Under the pieces are notes generated by a model. It was not told the origin of the DNA and did no database searches. It worked only from the letters and a program-made list of their open reading frames with translations. A stretch of DNA of 64,000 nucleotides, taken from contig NZ_CP070501.1 of the NCBI RefSeq assembly GCF_018308945.1, forward strand, positions 124,001-188,000, in the 5' to 3' direction. Both the position numbers and the translations under genes were made by a program. The stretch comes from Agrococcus sp. Marseille-Q4369. Lineage in GTDB: Bacteria; Actinomycetota; Actinomycetes; Actinomycetales; Microbacteriaceae. Positions 1 through 9,136 of the stretch are shown piece after piece (the stretch's first letter is position 1; each line of letters begins with the position of its first letter).

Positions 1-1003
1 CGGTGATGAACGCGAAGATGGGGTCCTCCAGCAGCCAGACGAGCAGCGTCGCCGCGGCGACGGAGCCCCCGAACAGCCACGCCATGGGAGCCGGGCCGCG
101 GCGGAGCTCGCCGCGGTGGCGCTTCCGGGCATACGCGGGCCACAGCGCGACGCCCGCCGCGAGCATCAGGCCGTTGAGGGCGAGGAAGAGCTGTGCGACG
201 ACGCCGTACTCGGCGACCTGGGCGGCGTCACCGCTCTGCGCGAGCACGTAGCGCTGGGTGCTTACGGCGATGGGATAGGAGATGAGCTGGGCGAGCATCG
301 GCCACCCGACATCCATGACCCGCACTCCCTGCTCGCGACGCAGGCGGGGGAGGGCCGCCGCGGCACGCGGGATGAGCGGCGTGGTGCCGCGCCACGTCAG
401 TGCGAGCCCGATCGCGCTCACGACGAACGAGGCTCCGTACGAGGCGATCGCGAGGAAGGCGTGGCCCTCGGCATCGGGCAATCGGGTCAGCAGGAACACC
501 CCGAGCAGCGTGAGCGGCGAGATGAGACCCTGGAGCAGGATGACGACGTGGTTGCGCCGCAGGCCGAGCATGATGCGCACCCAGATGCCGACCGGCACCC
601 CGAGGCAGAAGACGGTCAAGCAGAGGAAGGCGGCGAGGGCAGCGCGAGGCAGGGCCCCCGACTCGCCGAGCACGAGCGCCCATCCACCGCTCGCGAGCAT
701 GAGCGCGTTGAGCAGCATGAGGCCGATGGAGAACGCGACGAGGATGCGGCCGACCGAGGTCAGCTGCGCGACGAGTCGATCATCCGCTCGCGGGTCGTCG
801 CTCGTGGCGACCCCGTTGACGATCACGGCGCCGGCGCCCAGGTCGGTGAAGGCGAGCATGGACGGCAGCACCGTCAGGAGCGAGAAGAGCGCGTAGTGCT
901 CGACGCCCGCCTCGCCGAGGATGAGCCTCGTCGTCAGGATGCCGCAGACGAGCGAGATCGCCATCGTCCCGGCCTTCGCCAGGAGGGCGAGCAGCGAGTT
1001 CAT
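1..1003 (-). CDS. Polysaccharide flippase (Wzx/MATE-like), 3' end outside window
   Basis: The reverse strand encodes an uninterrupted, very hydrophobic protein from an ATG at 1003 to the window edge (about 334 residues, no stop reached). It begins MNSLLALLAKAGTMAISLVCG and continues with many alternating membrane segments and short basic loops, as in the oligosaccharide flippases of the MVF/MATE superfamily, which move lipid-linked repeat units across the membrane. The ATG overlaps the TGA of the upstream Wzz/kinase gene (ATGA), so translation is probably coupled. Its place in an exopolysaccharide operon supports the flippase role; the substrate is unknown. Confidence 0.8.
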   Translation of the reverse strand, partial: MNSLLALLAKAGTMAISLVCGILTTRLILGEAGVEHYALFSLLTVLPSMLAFTDLGAGAVIVNGVATSDDPRADDRLVAQLTSVGRILVAFSIGLMLLNALMLASGGWALVLGESGALPRAALAAFLCLTVFCLGVPVGIWVRIMLGLRRNHVVILLQGLISPLTLLGVFLLTRLPDAEGHAFLAIASYGASFVVSAIGLALTWRGTTPLIPRAAAALPRLRREQGVRVMDVGWPMLAQLISYPIAVSTQRYVLAQSGDAAQVAEYGVVAQLFLALNGLMLAAGVALWPAYARKRHRGELRRGPAPMAWLFGGSVAAATLLVWLLEDPIFAFIT

Positions 1004-2337
1004 CCACGCGGCCGGTCGTAGGGCGTCCGCGGCAGCACGACCCCGTTGAGCACGACGCCCAGGATGCGCGCGGGGGTCGCGGCGACCGCCGTGAGGGTGC
1101 GACGGAGCGCCTCGCGACGCGTGCGATCGGCGCGCGCGACGACGATGATGCCGTCCGACTCGGAGGCGAGCCACAGGGCATCGCTCACGGCGAGCACGGG
1201 AGCCGTGTCGACGATGACGTAGTCGTAGGAGCTGCGAGCGGCCGCGAGCACGGTCGTCAGACGGTCGCTCGTGAGGAGGTGGCCGGGGTTGGGAGGCTTC
1301 GGGCCGCTCGCGAGGATCTCCAGGTCTGGAGAGCCCCACGGCTGCACCGCCTCGGGCAGCGTGACATCGCCGACGAGCACGGTCGTGAGCCCGACTGCTC
1401 CCTCGACGCCCGTCAGGTCGGCGATCGAGGAACGGCGCAGGTCGGCATCGACGAGCAGCACGCGGTGACCGACGTCGGCGAGCGTGAGCGCGAGGCCCAC
1501 GCTGACCGAGGACTTGCCCTCGCCGCTGCTGCCGGAGGTCACGAGCAGCACTCTGCGCTCGCCGGCGAGGTCGACGTATTTGAGCGCAGCCGTCATCTGA
1601 CGCACCGACTCGGCGACGCGGCCGCCCTCGTGCTCCCGCAGCGCCGGCACCAGCCCCCGGCCGTCGGCGCGGCCGACGCGTCCGAGCACGGGGATGTCGG
1701 CGGACGCCTCCTGCAGGTCCTCGACGCTCGTGAGGCGGCTGCCGAACCGGCGGAGGACGAGTGCCGCGAGGACTCCGACGGCGAGCCCGGACGCACCGCC
1801 CAGCAGGGTGTTGAGCCGCGTGTTCGGCGCGATCGGCCCAGACGGCTCCCGAGCCGGCGCGATTACCTCGACCCGCACGGCGGGCTCGCCGTCGGGGCCC
1901 TCGGGCGAGACGTCCGCGACAGCGCGCGAGAACTGGGCGGCGACCGCGTCGGCGATCGTCCTCGCCGCCGCACCGGATGCATCCGACACGCCGATCTCGA
2001 TCACGAAGGTGTTGAGCGGAGCCTCGACGTCGGTTCGCGCCGCGAGGCCCCCTGCCGTCTGCGGGATGTCCAGCTCGTCGACGACGGGCTGGAGGACCGT
2101 GGGGGAGCGGGCGAGGAGCGTGTACGTCTGCACGAGGTTCTGCACGTAGTTGGACCCCTGCACGAGCTCGCTCGTGGAGTCGCCGCGCGAGGGGATGACC
2201 ATGACGCTGGTCTCAGCGCGGAAGGTGTCAGGCATCGCCTTCGACACGCCCCACCCGCCGCCGGCACCGAGCACCGCGAGCAGGAGGATCGACAGCCAGT
2301 GCTTTCGCAGCGCCGCGGCGTACTCCGTGAGGGTCAT
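1000..2337 (-). CDS. Wzz-type chain-length determinant fused to BY-kinase (CpsD-like)
   Basis: This 445-residue protein has an N-terminal Wzz domain with one membrane segment near residues 14-32, a periplasmic part, a second membrane segment near 177-196, then a cytoplasmic P-loop kinase. Walker A is TSGSSGEGKSS (267-277), Walker A' is VLLVDADL (293-300) and Walker B is YVIVDTAP (373-380). Such proteins control the length and export of exopolysaccharide. In the family, activity is tuned by a C-terminal tyrosine cluster, but only one tyrosine (TPYDRPRG) is visible here. The ATG at 2337 follows a good AGGAAGAGG ribosome site. The gene starts 20 bp after the glycosyltransferase ends and overlaps the flippase start. 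Confidence 0.9.
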   Translation of the reverse strand: MTLTEYAAALRKHWLSILLLAVLGAGGGWGVSKAMPDTFRAETSVMVIPSRGDSTSELVQGSNYVQNLVQTYTLLARSPTVLQPVVDELDIPQTAGGLAARTDVEAPLNTFVIEIGVSDASGAAARTIADAVAAQFSRAVADVSPEGPDGEPAVRVEVIAPAREPSGPIAPNTRLNTLLGGASGLAVGVLAALVLRRFGSRLTSVEDLQEASADIPVLGRVGRADGRGLVPALREHEGGRVAESVRQMTAALKYVDLAGERRVLLVTSGSSGEGKSSVSVGLALTLADVGHRVLLVDADLRRSSIADLTGVEGAVGLTTVLVGDVTLPEAVQPWGSPDLEILASGPKPPNPGHLLTSDRLTTVLAAARSSYDYVIVDTAPVLAVSDALWLASESDGIIVVARADRTRREALRRTLTAVAATPARILGVVLNGVVLPRTPYDRPRG

Positions 2338-2356
2338 CGGGCCTCTTCCTGTGGGC

Positions 2357-3508
2357 TCACCTCGCATTCTGCACTGCTCGGCGTGCCCCGCGGCCCATCC
2401 CGCGGATCGACTCGCCCGCGGCGAGTCGCTCGGCCAGCTGCTCGTAGCCCTCGGCGACCTCGTCCCAGCGGAACGCGCGGGCCGCCCGCTCGCGCGCCCG
2501 CGCACCCCGCACGGCGACGAGCTGGTCGTCCTCCTCCGCCTCGGCGAGGGCCGCGGGCAGGTCTGCGGCGCTGCTGAACGTCCATGCGTCGTCGTCCAGC
2601 ACCTCGCGGTTGAAGTCGACGTCGAACGCGATCGTCGCGGCCCCCGCACCCATGGCTCGCAGCAGAGAGGGGTTCGTGCCGCCGACCGAGTGCCCGTGGA
2701 TGTACGTGCGCGCGTAGGCGTAGAGCGCGTCGAGCGTCCGCTGGTCGTAGATGCTGCCGAGCAGCCGGATGCGGTCGTCGCCCTCGGCCGCTTCGCGCAC
2801 CGCGCGCGTGTAGTCGGCGCTGTAGGGCGCCGACCCGACGACGGCGAGGGGCAGCCGCGCGCCGCTCGCGCGATAGCCGCGGACCATCTCGAGCACGTGG
2901 TTCTCGGGCTCGAACCGCGCGACGACGAGGTGGTAGCCGTGCGGCTCGAGGGCGAGCTCGCCGAGCGGCCGGGCATGCACGCGCTCGAGCACCGGCGCTC
3001 CGTAGCGCAGCAGCTCGGTCGCCACGTCGAACTCGCGGGCGTAGTAGTCGGCGATGCCGGGCGCGTCGGCGATGAGCGCGTCCGCGGTCCGCACCGAGTG
3101 CTCCTCCGCCCAGCGGTAGTAGGCGCGGCCGGCGCCGCCCCACTTCGTTCGGCGCCACTCGAGGCCGTCGACGTGCACCGCGACCGGCACGCCGCGGGTG
3201 CGTAGCATCGAGACATACGGCGCGTTCGCGGCGTTGAACACGAAGACGACATCGGGGCGCGGGCCGCAGGTCACGAGCAGCGACGCGATGCCCGTGCGGC
3301 TGAGCGTCTCCACCTGCTTGAGCGGCACCGAGGGCACGTGCACGACGCGCATGCCGCGATGCTCCTTGACACCCGGATGCGTCCGGTCGCCGTACACGGT
3401 GACGTCGTGACCGCGAGCGGCCAGGCGTCCGCCGATCTCCTCGACGGCGGTCTCGAAGCCACCGTAGGCCGCGGGCACGCCGCGCGTGCCGAGCATGGCG
3501 ATGCGCAT
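2357..3508 (-). CDS. Glycosyltransferase, DUF1972/GT4 type
   Basis: This 383-residue enzyme starts MRIAMLGTRGVPAAYGGFET, the typical opening of DUF1972-containing group 1 glycosyltransferases, in which a glycine-rich loop binds the acceptor side. A GT-B fold C-terminal half follows (GSIYDQRTLDALYAYARTYIHGH and GGTNPSLLRAMGAG), where the sugar nucleotide would bind. Rhamnosyltransferases carry this architecture, but the sugar cannot be read from the sequence. I chose the ATG at 3508, one base after the upstream sugar transferase stop, because an earlier in-frame ATG would lie inside that gene. It is the second gene of the exopolysaccharide operon. Confidence 0.88.
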   Translation of the reverse strand: MRIAMLGTRGVPAAYGGFETAVEEIGGRLAARGHDVTVYGDRTHPGVKEHRGMRVVHVPSVPLKQVETLSRTGIASLLVTCGPRPDVVFVFNAANAPYVSMLRTRGVPVAVHVDGLEWRRTKWGGAGRAYYRWAEEHSVRTADALIADAPGIADYYAREFDVATELLRYGAPVLERVHARPLGELALEPHGYHLVVARFEPENHVLEMVRGYRASGARLPLAVVGSAPYSADYTRAVREAAEGDDRIRLLGSIYDQRTLDALYAYARTYIHGHSVGGTNPSLLRAMGAGAATIAFDVDFNREVLDDDAWTFSSAADLPAALAEAEEDDQLVAVRGARARERAARAFRWDEVAEGYEQLAERLAAGESIRGMGRGARRAVQNAR

Positions 3509-3509
3509 G

Positions 3510-5066
3510 TCAGTACGCCCCCGAGGGCTGCACGACGACACGGGCGGTCCGGAAGATGATCATGAGGTCCTCCATGACCGACCAGTTCTCGACGTAGCGC
3601 AGGTCGAGCCGCACGCTCTCCTGCCAGGTGAGGTCGCTGCGACCGCTGATTTGCCACAGCCCCGTGATGCCCGGCTTGAGGTAGAGCCTGCGCATGGCGA
3701 CCTCGTCGTAGTGGGTCGCCTCGGCCGGCAGCGGCGGGCGCGGGCCCACGACGCTCATGTCGCCGCGCAGCGCGTTCCAGAACTGCGGGAGCTCGTCGAG
3801 CGAGTGGCGCCGCAGGAATCCGCCGACGCGCGTGATGCGCGGGTCGTCCTTCAGCTTGAAGAGGGGTCCAGCCGCCTCGTTGAGCGCGCGCAGCTCCTCG
3901 AGGCGCTGCTCCGCGTCGACGTGCATGGTGCGGAACTTCAGCATCGCGAAGCTCTGCCCGTCGCGGCCGATGCGCCGCTGCCGGAAGAGCACGGGGCCGG
4001 GGGAGTCGAGCTTGATCGCGATCGCGATCGGCACCGCCGCGATGCCGACCACGACGAGGGCGCAGGCCGACACGGCGATGTCGAGCGCGCGCTTGAGCGC
4101 GTGGTGGCCGCCTTCGAAGGTGGGGATGCGTACCTGGATGAGCGGCAGCCCGTCGACGGGCCGAAACGAGATCCGCGGACCGGCGACATCGGTGAGCCGA
4201 GAGAAGAGCACGAGCTCCGCGCACGTGCCCTCGAGCTGGCGCCGCAGCCGGGTGAGGTACTCGGGGTCGGCGTCCGTGCTCGCCGCGAGGATGACGGTGT
4301 CGGCACTCATCCGCTCGGCGTTCTCGGCCACGGTCGCGGTCGTCGAGAGCACCGGCACCCGGCGCCCGCGCAGCTCGAGCGGGTCGCCCGGGTCGCCGCG
4401 GACGGCGGCGCCGACGACGTGGAAGCTCAGGTCGTCGGTCGCGCCGAGGCGCTCGAGCACGTACGCGATCTCGTCGCGGTCGCCGACGAGGATCGTCCGC
4501 GATGCCCACTCACCCTCGCGACGGCGGGTCACGAGCCAGCGACGCCACTGCCAGCGGCTCACGAGCAGCCCGAGCAGCCCGAGCGGCAGCGCGACGAGCA
4601 GCTGCATCCGCATCTCCGGCCACTCGAGCGCGAGCGCGCCGGCCGCGAGCGCCGCGAAGGCGAACCCGGTCGCGTGCGCGACGCGGCGGTACTCGGTGGC
4701 GCCGGATCCGAGCACGCTCGGCTCGCGGGAGCGCGTCGCGGCGAGGGCGATGAGCCACGCGATGGCGGTGAGCACGGGCGCCGCGAGCAGCTGCTCGGGC
4801 GTGACGGGCGCGGGTCCGCTCGAGAGCGCAGTCGGGGCGAGCATCTCGAGCCCCGTCGCGACGACGACGACCGCGACGTCCGTCGTGACGAGCCCGGCTC
4901 GGCTCCGGCGCTCCCACTCGAGTCGCCGCGCGAGCGTCGAGGTGGGCCGAGGCGACCGCGCGCCGGGCAGGTGGATCGTGGCAGCGGCGACTGCGCGCGC
5001 ACCGCTGCGGGAGCGACGAGCTGCGGTCGGCTGCGTCGTGACCGCAGTGCTCACGGCTCGCTGCAC
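3510..5066 (-). CDS. Polyprenyl glycosyl-phosphotransferase (exopolysaccharide priming enzyme)
   Basis: This 518-residue protein has several N-terminal membrane segments, a Rossmann-like CoA-binding region (ASRTILVGDRDEIAYVLE) and a C-terminal bacterial sugar transferase domain. The catalytic domain shows KFRTM, the acidic DELPQ motif, VGPRP, PGITG and the ending LDLRYVENWS. Family members transfer a sugar phosphate to undecaprenyl phosphate, the first step of exopolysaccharide synthesis. I prefer the GTG at 5066, with GAGAGG nine bases upstream; GTG 5054 is an alternative. The far upstream ATG at 5165 lies inside a terminator hairpin and ahead of the promoter, so it is unlikely. First gene of the operon. 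Confidence 0.88.
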   Translation of the reverse strand: MQRAVSTAVTTQPTAARRSRSGARAVAAATIHLPGARSPRPTSTLARRLEWERRSRAGLVTTDVAVVVVATGLEMLAPTALSSGPAPVTPEQLLAAPVLTAIAWLIALAATRSREPSVLGSGATEYRRVAHATGFAFAALAAGALALEWPEMRMQLLVALPLGLLGLLVSRWQWRRWLVTRRREGEWASRTILVGDRDEIAYVLERLGATDDLSFHVVGAAVRGDPGDPLELRGRRVPVLSTTATVAENAERMSADTVILAASTDADPEYLTRLRRQLEGTCAELVLFSRLTDVAGPRISFRPVDGLPLIQVRIPTFEGGHHALKRALDIAVSACALVVVGIAAVPIAIAIKLDSPGPVLFRQRRIGRDGQSFAMLKFRTMHVDAEQRLEELRALNEAAGPLFKLKDDPRITRVGGFLRRHSLDELPQFWNALRGDMSVVGPRPPLPAEATHYDEVAMRRLYLKPGITGLWQISGRSDLTWQESVRLDLRYVENWSVMEDLMIIFRTARVVVQPSGAY

Positions 5067-5120
5067 CTGCCACCGCCTCTCGCCGACGGCCTCACCGCCG
5101 AACTCGTAACACTGTTGCCA

Positions 5121-5149
5121 AACATACGAGCGGGGCTGTCGGGGGACAA
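5121..5149 (-). promoter_or_regulatory. Promoter of the exopolysaccharide operon
   Basis: On the minus strand a -35 box TTGTCC (5149-5144) is separated by 17 bases from a -10 box TATGTT (5126-5121). This predicts a start near 5114 and a leader of about 50 bases before GTG 5066. The leader carries CAGTGTTACG, also found upstream of metY. Confidence 0.55.
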
Positions 5150-5153
5150 GCGA

Positions 5154-5187
5154 AGATCCCCGCACGATGCGATTCGTGCGGGGATCT
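5154..5187 (-). terminator. Intrinsic terminator after kgd
   Basis: A perfect 14-bp inverted repeat (AGATCCCCGCACGA and its complement) with a 6-base loop TGCGAT lies 36 bases after the kgd stop. There is no long U tract, as is common in high-GC actinobacteria. It separates kgd from the exopolysaccharide promoter. Confidence 0.75.
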
Positions 5188-5222
5188 GCGGCTCGGCTTG
5201 AGCCGTTGCTCAGGCCGAGGGC

Positions 5223-8200
5223 TCAGCCGAGCGCCGACTCCAGGATCGCGGCGAGCTCTTGCGAGGAGCGCTTCGCGGAACCGGTCGCGGGGCTCGCGGA
5301 TGCGGGGCGCCCGACGACCTTGAGCGTGCGGCCGTGCAGGTGGCGGGGGAGCGCGAGGTGCATGAACGGCCATGCGCCCTGGTTGAGCGGCTCCTCCTGC
5401 ACCCACACGAGCTGCGCGTTCGGGTAGCGGTCGACCGCGTCGTTGATCTCGTCGATCGGCAGCGGGTACAGCTGCTCGACCCGCACGAGGGCGACGTCGC
5501 TCCGGCCGCGCTTGGCGGCCTCGGCCTTGAGGTCGTAGTGGATCTTGCCCGAGTGCAGCAGCACGCGCGTCACGGCGCCCGGATCCTGCACCTGCTGGTC
5601 GTCGATCACGGTGCGGAAGGCGCCGCTCGTGAAGTCCTCGACCGCGCTCGTCGCGTCGCGCAGCCGCAGCATCGCCTTCGGCGTGAAGACGATGAGCGGC
5701 CGGCGCGGCCGGGCGTAGGCCTGGCGGCGCAGCAGGTGGAAGTGGTTCGCCGGCGTCGAGGGACGCGCGATCGTCATGTTGTCCTCGGCCGCGAGCTGCA
5801 GGAAGCGCTCGATGCGACCCGACGAGTGGTCGGGGCCCGCGCCCTCGTAGCCGTGCGGCAGCAGCAGCACGAGCGAGGAGTGCTGGTTCCACTTCTGCTC
5901 GGCGGAGGCGATGAACTCGTCGATCACGATCTGCGCGCCGTTGGCGAAGTCGCCGAACTGCGCCTCCCACAGCACGAGCGCGTCGGGGCGCTCGACGGAG
6001 TAGCCGTACTCGAAGGCCATCGCGGCGTACTCGCTCAGCAGCGAGTCGTAGATCGACAGCCGCGCCTGGTCCTCGCCGAGGTTCGCGAGCGGCAGCCACT
6101 CCTGGCCGTTGTTCCGGTCGTGCATGACGGCGTGGCGCTGCACGAACGTGCCGCGACGCGTGTCCTGCCCCGACATGCGCACGGGCGTGCCCTCGAGCAG
6201 GAGCGATCCGAGCGCGAGCAGCTCGCCGAACGCCCAGTCGACGCCGCCCTCACGGCTCGCCTTGACGCGCTTGTCGAGCACCTGCTTGACCTTCGGGTGC
6301 ACGGCGAAGCCGTCGGGGGCGTTGCCGTGCGCGTCGCCGATCGCGGCGATGACGGATGGGTCCACCCCGGTCGACTCCGGCTCGCCGGCGGCCTGCTGGA
6401 ACACGGCGGGCGTCACGATCGGCATCGAGCCGGTCGCAGCCGCGTGGGTCTCCATGAACGCCTGCTCGAGCTTGGCCTGGAAGTCGGCCTGCGCCTCCTG
6501 GTACTCGTCCTCGGTGATGTCGCCGCGACCGACGAGGTTCTCGGCGTAGAGGGTGCGCACCGAGCGCTTCGCCTCGATGAGCGAGTACATGAGCGGCTGC
6601 GTCATGGTGGGGTCGTCGCCCTCGTTGTGCCCGCGGCGGCGGTAGCAGATGAGGTCGACGACGATGTCGCGCTTGAACTCCTGGCGGTACTGGAAGGCGA
6701 GCTCCGCGACGCGCACCACGGCCTCGGGGTCGTCGCCGTTCACGTGCAGGACGGGCGCGTGGATCGCCTTCGCGATGTCGGTCGCGTAGGTCGACGAGCG
6801 CGACTCGGTCGGCGGGGTCGTGAAGCCGACCTGGTTGTTCACGACGAGGTGCACGGTGCCGCCCGTCTGGTAGGCGCGCAGCTGCGAGAGCTGGTGCGTC
6901 TCGAACACGACGCCCTGGCCGGCGTTCGCCGCGTCGCCGTGCACGAGGATCGGCAGCACCGACTGCTCGCCGTTGCCGAGCCGGTCCTGCTTCGCGCGCA
7001 CGATGCCCTCGAGCACGCCGTTGACGGCCTCGAGGTGCGAGGGGTTCGCGGCGAGGTAGACCGGCACGGTCGAGCCGTCGGCGGCGGTGAACTCGCCCTC
7101 GTTGCCGAGGTGGTACTTCACGTCGCCCGAGCCCTGGAAGACCGCGGCGCCCTCGAACTCCTGGAACACCTGGCCGTAGGTCTTGCCGGCGATCGACGTG
7201 AGCACGTTGAGGCGGCCGCGGTGCGGCATGCCGATCGCGACCTCGTCGAGGCCCGCGGCGGCCGCGCCTGCGAGCACGGAGTCGAGGAACGCGATCATCG
7301 ACTCGGCGCCCTCGAGCGAGAAGCGCTTCTGGCCGACGTACTTCGTCTGCAGGAACGTCTCGAACGCCTCGGCCTCGTTGAGCTTGCGCAGGATGCGCAT
7401 CTGCTCGTCGTGCGTCGGCTTGACGTACGGCACCTCGAGGTGGCTCTGGAACCACTGGCGCTGCGCCGGGTCGGGGATGTGCATGTACTCGACGCCGATC
7501 GTGCGGCAGTACGAGTCGCGCAGCACGCCGAGGATGTCGCGCAGCAGCGCCGAGCGCTTGCCGCCGAAGCCGCCGGTGACGAACTCGCGGTCGAGGTCCC
7601 AGAACGAGAGCCCGTGGTGCTCGATCTCGAGGTCCGGGTGCGTGCGCTGCACGTACTCGAGCGGGTCGATGTCGGCCATCAGGTGGCCGCGCACGCGGAA
7701 CTGGTTGATGAGCTGCGCGACGCGCGTCTGCTTCGAGAGCTCGTCCGACTCCCGCACCGACACATCCGTCGCCCACTTGATGGGCTCGTAGGGGATGCGG
7801 AGGTCGGCGAAGATGCCGCGGTAGAAGTCCCGCTCGCCCACGAGCAGCCCGTGCACGATCTTGAGGAACTCGCCGGAGCCGGCGCCCTGGATGACGCGGT
7901 GGTCGTAGGTCGAGGTCATGGTGACCGTCTTGCCGACGCCCGCCTCGGCGAGCCGCTCGGGGCTCGCGCCCATGAACTCGGCCGGGTAGTCGAGCGCGCC
8001 GACGCCGATGATGCAGCCCTGGCCCTGCATGAGGCGGGGCACGGAGTGCACGGTGCCGATGCCGCCCGGGTTCGTGAGCGAGATCGTCGTGCCGGCGAAG
8101 TCGCCCGCGTCGAGCTTGTTCGCGCGCGCCTTCTTCACGAGCGCCTCGTAGGCGGCGACGAACTCCGAGAAGTCCATCGACTCGCAGCCCTTGATGCTCG

Positions 8201-9038
8201 GCACGAGCAGCGCGCGGGTGCCGTCGGGCTTCGGGATGTCGATCGCGATGCCGAGGTTCACGTGCGGCGGCGCGACCATCGCGGGCTTGCCGTCGATCTC
8301 GTCGTAGTAGACGTTCTGGCTCGGGAAGGCCTTGAGCGCTTGCACGAGCGCGTAGCCGATGATGTGCGTGAACGACACCTTGCCGCCGCGCGTCCGGCGC
8401 AAGTGGTTGTTGATGACGATGCGCTGGTCGATCATGAGCTTCGCGGGCACGGTGCGCACGCTCGTCGCGGTCGGCACCGAGAGCGACTTGTCCATGTTGG
8501 CGGCGAGCGTCTTCGGCATGCCGCGGAGCGTCGTGACGACGGGCTCGTCGGCCTTCCGCTCCTCGCCCTTCGCCGGCTGCTTGTCGCTCGCCGTCGGGGC
8601 GTCGGCGGGCACGGGCATGGGGCGCGCGGCCTGGCGCGTCGTCTTCGCGACGATCGTGCCGTCGGCCTTCGTCGGCGAGGGCGTCTCTGCCGGGCCCATC
8701 GCGTCGGCGCGCGACGAGTCCTGCGTCGCCTGCGCCTCGCCGGAGTCGACGGGCTTCGGCGTGCGCGACTCGGCGCGCACGGGTCGGCGCGGCGGCGCGG
8801 GCTGCTTGGGCGCGGCGGGCGGGGCGGCAGCCGGGGCCGCAGCCTCGGCCGCGGGCGCCTTCGGCGTCTCGCTCATGCTCGTCTCAGCCTCGCCGGAGGA
8901 GCGCTGCGCAGCGTAGCGCTCGAGGATGGGCCACCACGACTGGGCGACGGAGCTCCTGTCCTTGACGAACAGCTGATACTGCTCCTCGACGAGCCACTCG
9001 TTCGCTCCGAAATCGCTGTCGTCCGCAGGGCTGGACAC
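5223..9038 (-). CDS. kgd: Multifunctional 2-oxoglutarate decarboxylase/dehydrogenase (Kgd)
   Basis: This 1271-residue protein is the actinobacterial fusion of a lipoyl-free E2-like acyltransferase domain with the thiamine-diphosphate E1 of the 2-oxoglutarate dehydrogenase complex. The order is a short E1-type segment (NEWLVEEQYQLF), an Ala/Pro-rich linker, the acyltransferase domain ending TYDHRVIQGAGSGEF, then the E1 domains (GMPHRGRLNVL, HGDAANAGQGVV, GHNEGDDP, LLLPHGYEGAGPDHSSGR). No lipoyl domain is visible. It acts at the TCA-cycle branch to succinyl-CoA or succinate semialdehyde; in relatives an FHA protein (GarA/OdhI) regulates it. GTG 9038 with GGAAGAGG upstream is preferred to GTG 9083. 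Confidence 0.95.
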   Translation of the reverse strand: MSSPADDSDFGANEWLVEEQYQLFVKDRSSVAQSWWPILERYAAQRSSGEAETSMSETPKAPAAEAAAPAAAPPAAPKQPAPPRRPVRAESRTPKPVDSGEAQATQDSSRADAMGPAETPSPTKADGTIVAKTTRQAARPMPVPADAPTASDKQPAKGEERKADEPVVTTLRGMPKTLAANMDKSLSVPTATSVRTVPAKLMIDQRIVINNHLRRTRGGKVSFTHIIGYALVQALKAFPSQNVYYDEIDGKPAMVAPPHVNLGIAIDIPKPDGTRALLVPSIKGCESMDFSEFVAAYEALVKKARANKLDAGDFAGTTISLTNPGGIGTVHSVPRLMQGQGCIIGVGALDYPAEFMGASPERLAEAGVGKTVTMTSTYDHRVIQGAGSGEFLKIVHGLLVGERDFYRGIFADLRIPYEPIKWATDVSVRESDELSKQTRVAQLINQFRVRGHLMADIDPLEYVQRTHPDLEIEHHGLSFWDLDREFVTGGFGGKRSALLRDILGVLRDSYCRTIGVEYMHIPDPAQRQWFQSHLEVPYVKPTHDEQMRILRKLNEAEAFETFLQTKYVGQKRFSLEGAESMIAFLDSVLAGAAAAGLDEVAIGMPHRGRLNVLTSIAGKTYGQVFQEFEGAAVFQGSGDVKYHLGNEGEFTAADGSTVPVYLAANPSHLEAVNGVLEGIVRAKQDRLGNGEQSVLPILVHGDAANAGQGVVFETHQLSQLRAYQTGGTVHLVVNNQVGFTTPPTESRSSTYATDIAKAIHAPVLHVNGDDPEAVVRVAELAFQYRQEFKRDIVVDLICYRRRGHNEGDDPTMTQPLMYSLIEAKRSVRTLYAENLVGRGDITEDEYQEAQADFQAKLEQAFMETHAAATGSMPIVTPAVFQQAAGEPESTGVDPSVIAAIGDAHGNAPDGFAVHPKVKQVLDKRVKASREGGVDWAFGELLALGSLLLEGTPVRMSGQDTRRGTFVQRHAVMHDRNNGQEWLPLANLGEDQARLSIYDSLLSEYAAMAFEYGYSVERPDALVLWEAQFGDFANGAQIVIDEFIASAEQKWNQHSSLVLLLPHGYEGAGPDHSSGRIERFLQLAAEDNMTIARPSTPANHFHLLRRQAYARPRRPLIVFTPKAMLRLRDATSAVEDFTSGAFRTVIDDQQVQDPGAVTRVLLHSGKIHYDLKAEAAKRGRSDVALVRVEQLYPLPIDEINDAVDRYPNAQLVWVQEEPLNQGAWPFMHLALPRHLHGRTLKVVGRPASASPATGSAKRSSQELAAILESALG

Positions 9039-9104
9039 GGTATCGATCGCCTCTTCCGATTCTCGCGGGCACGCCGCAGGCACTCCGCGGCGACACTGCC
9101 AACA

Positions 9105-9110
9105 AGCATA
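9105..9110 (-). promoter_or_regulatory. -10 element of the kgd promoter
   Basis: TATGCT on the minus strand lies about 67 bases before GTG 9038 and predicts a leader of about 60 bases. No convincing -35 box is seen. Confidence 0.4.
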
Positions 9111-9136
9111 GTGGCGCGCGCTGGGCGATCAGGGCG

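Noticed and set aside
1-1021. Long plus-strand frames over the exopolysaccharide genes
   Set aside because: They are rich in Arg, Ala and Gly without domain signals, typical antisense shadows in very high-GC DNA; the minus-strand frame encodes a coherent membrane protein.
5055-5165. Upstream ATG at 5165 as the start of the sugar transferase
   Set aside because: It lies inside the kgd terminator hairpin and ahead of a good promoter; GTG 5066 with a ribosome site fits better.
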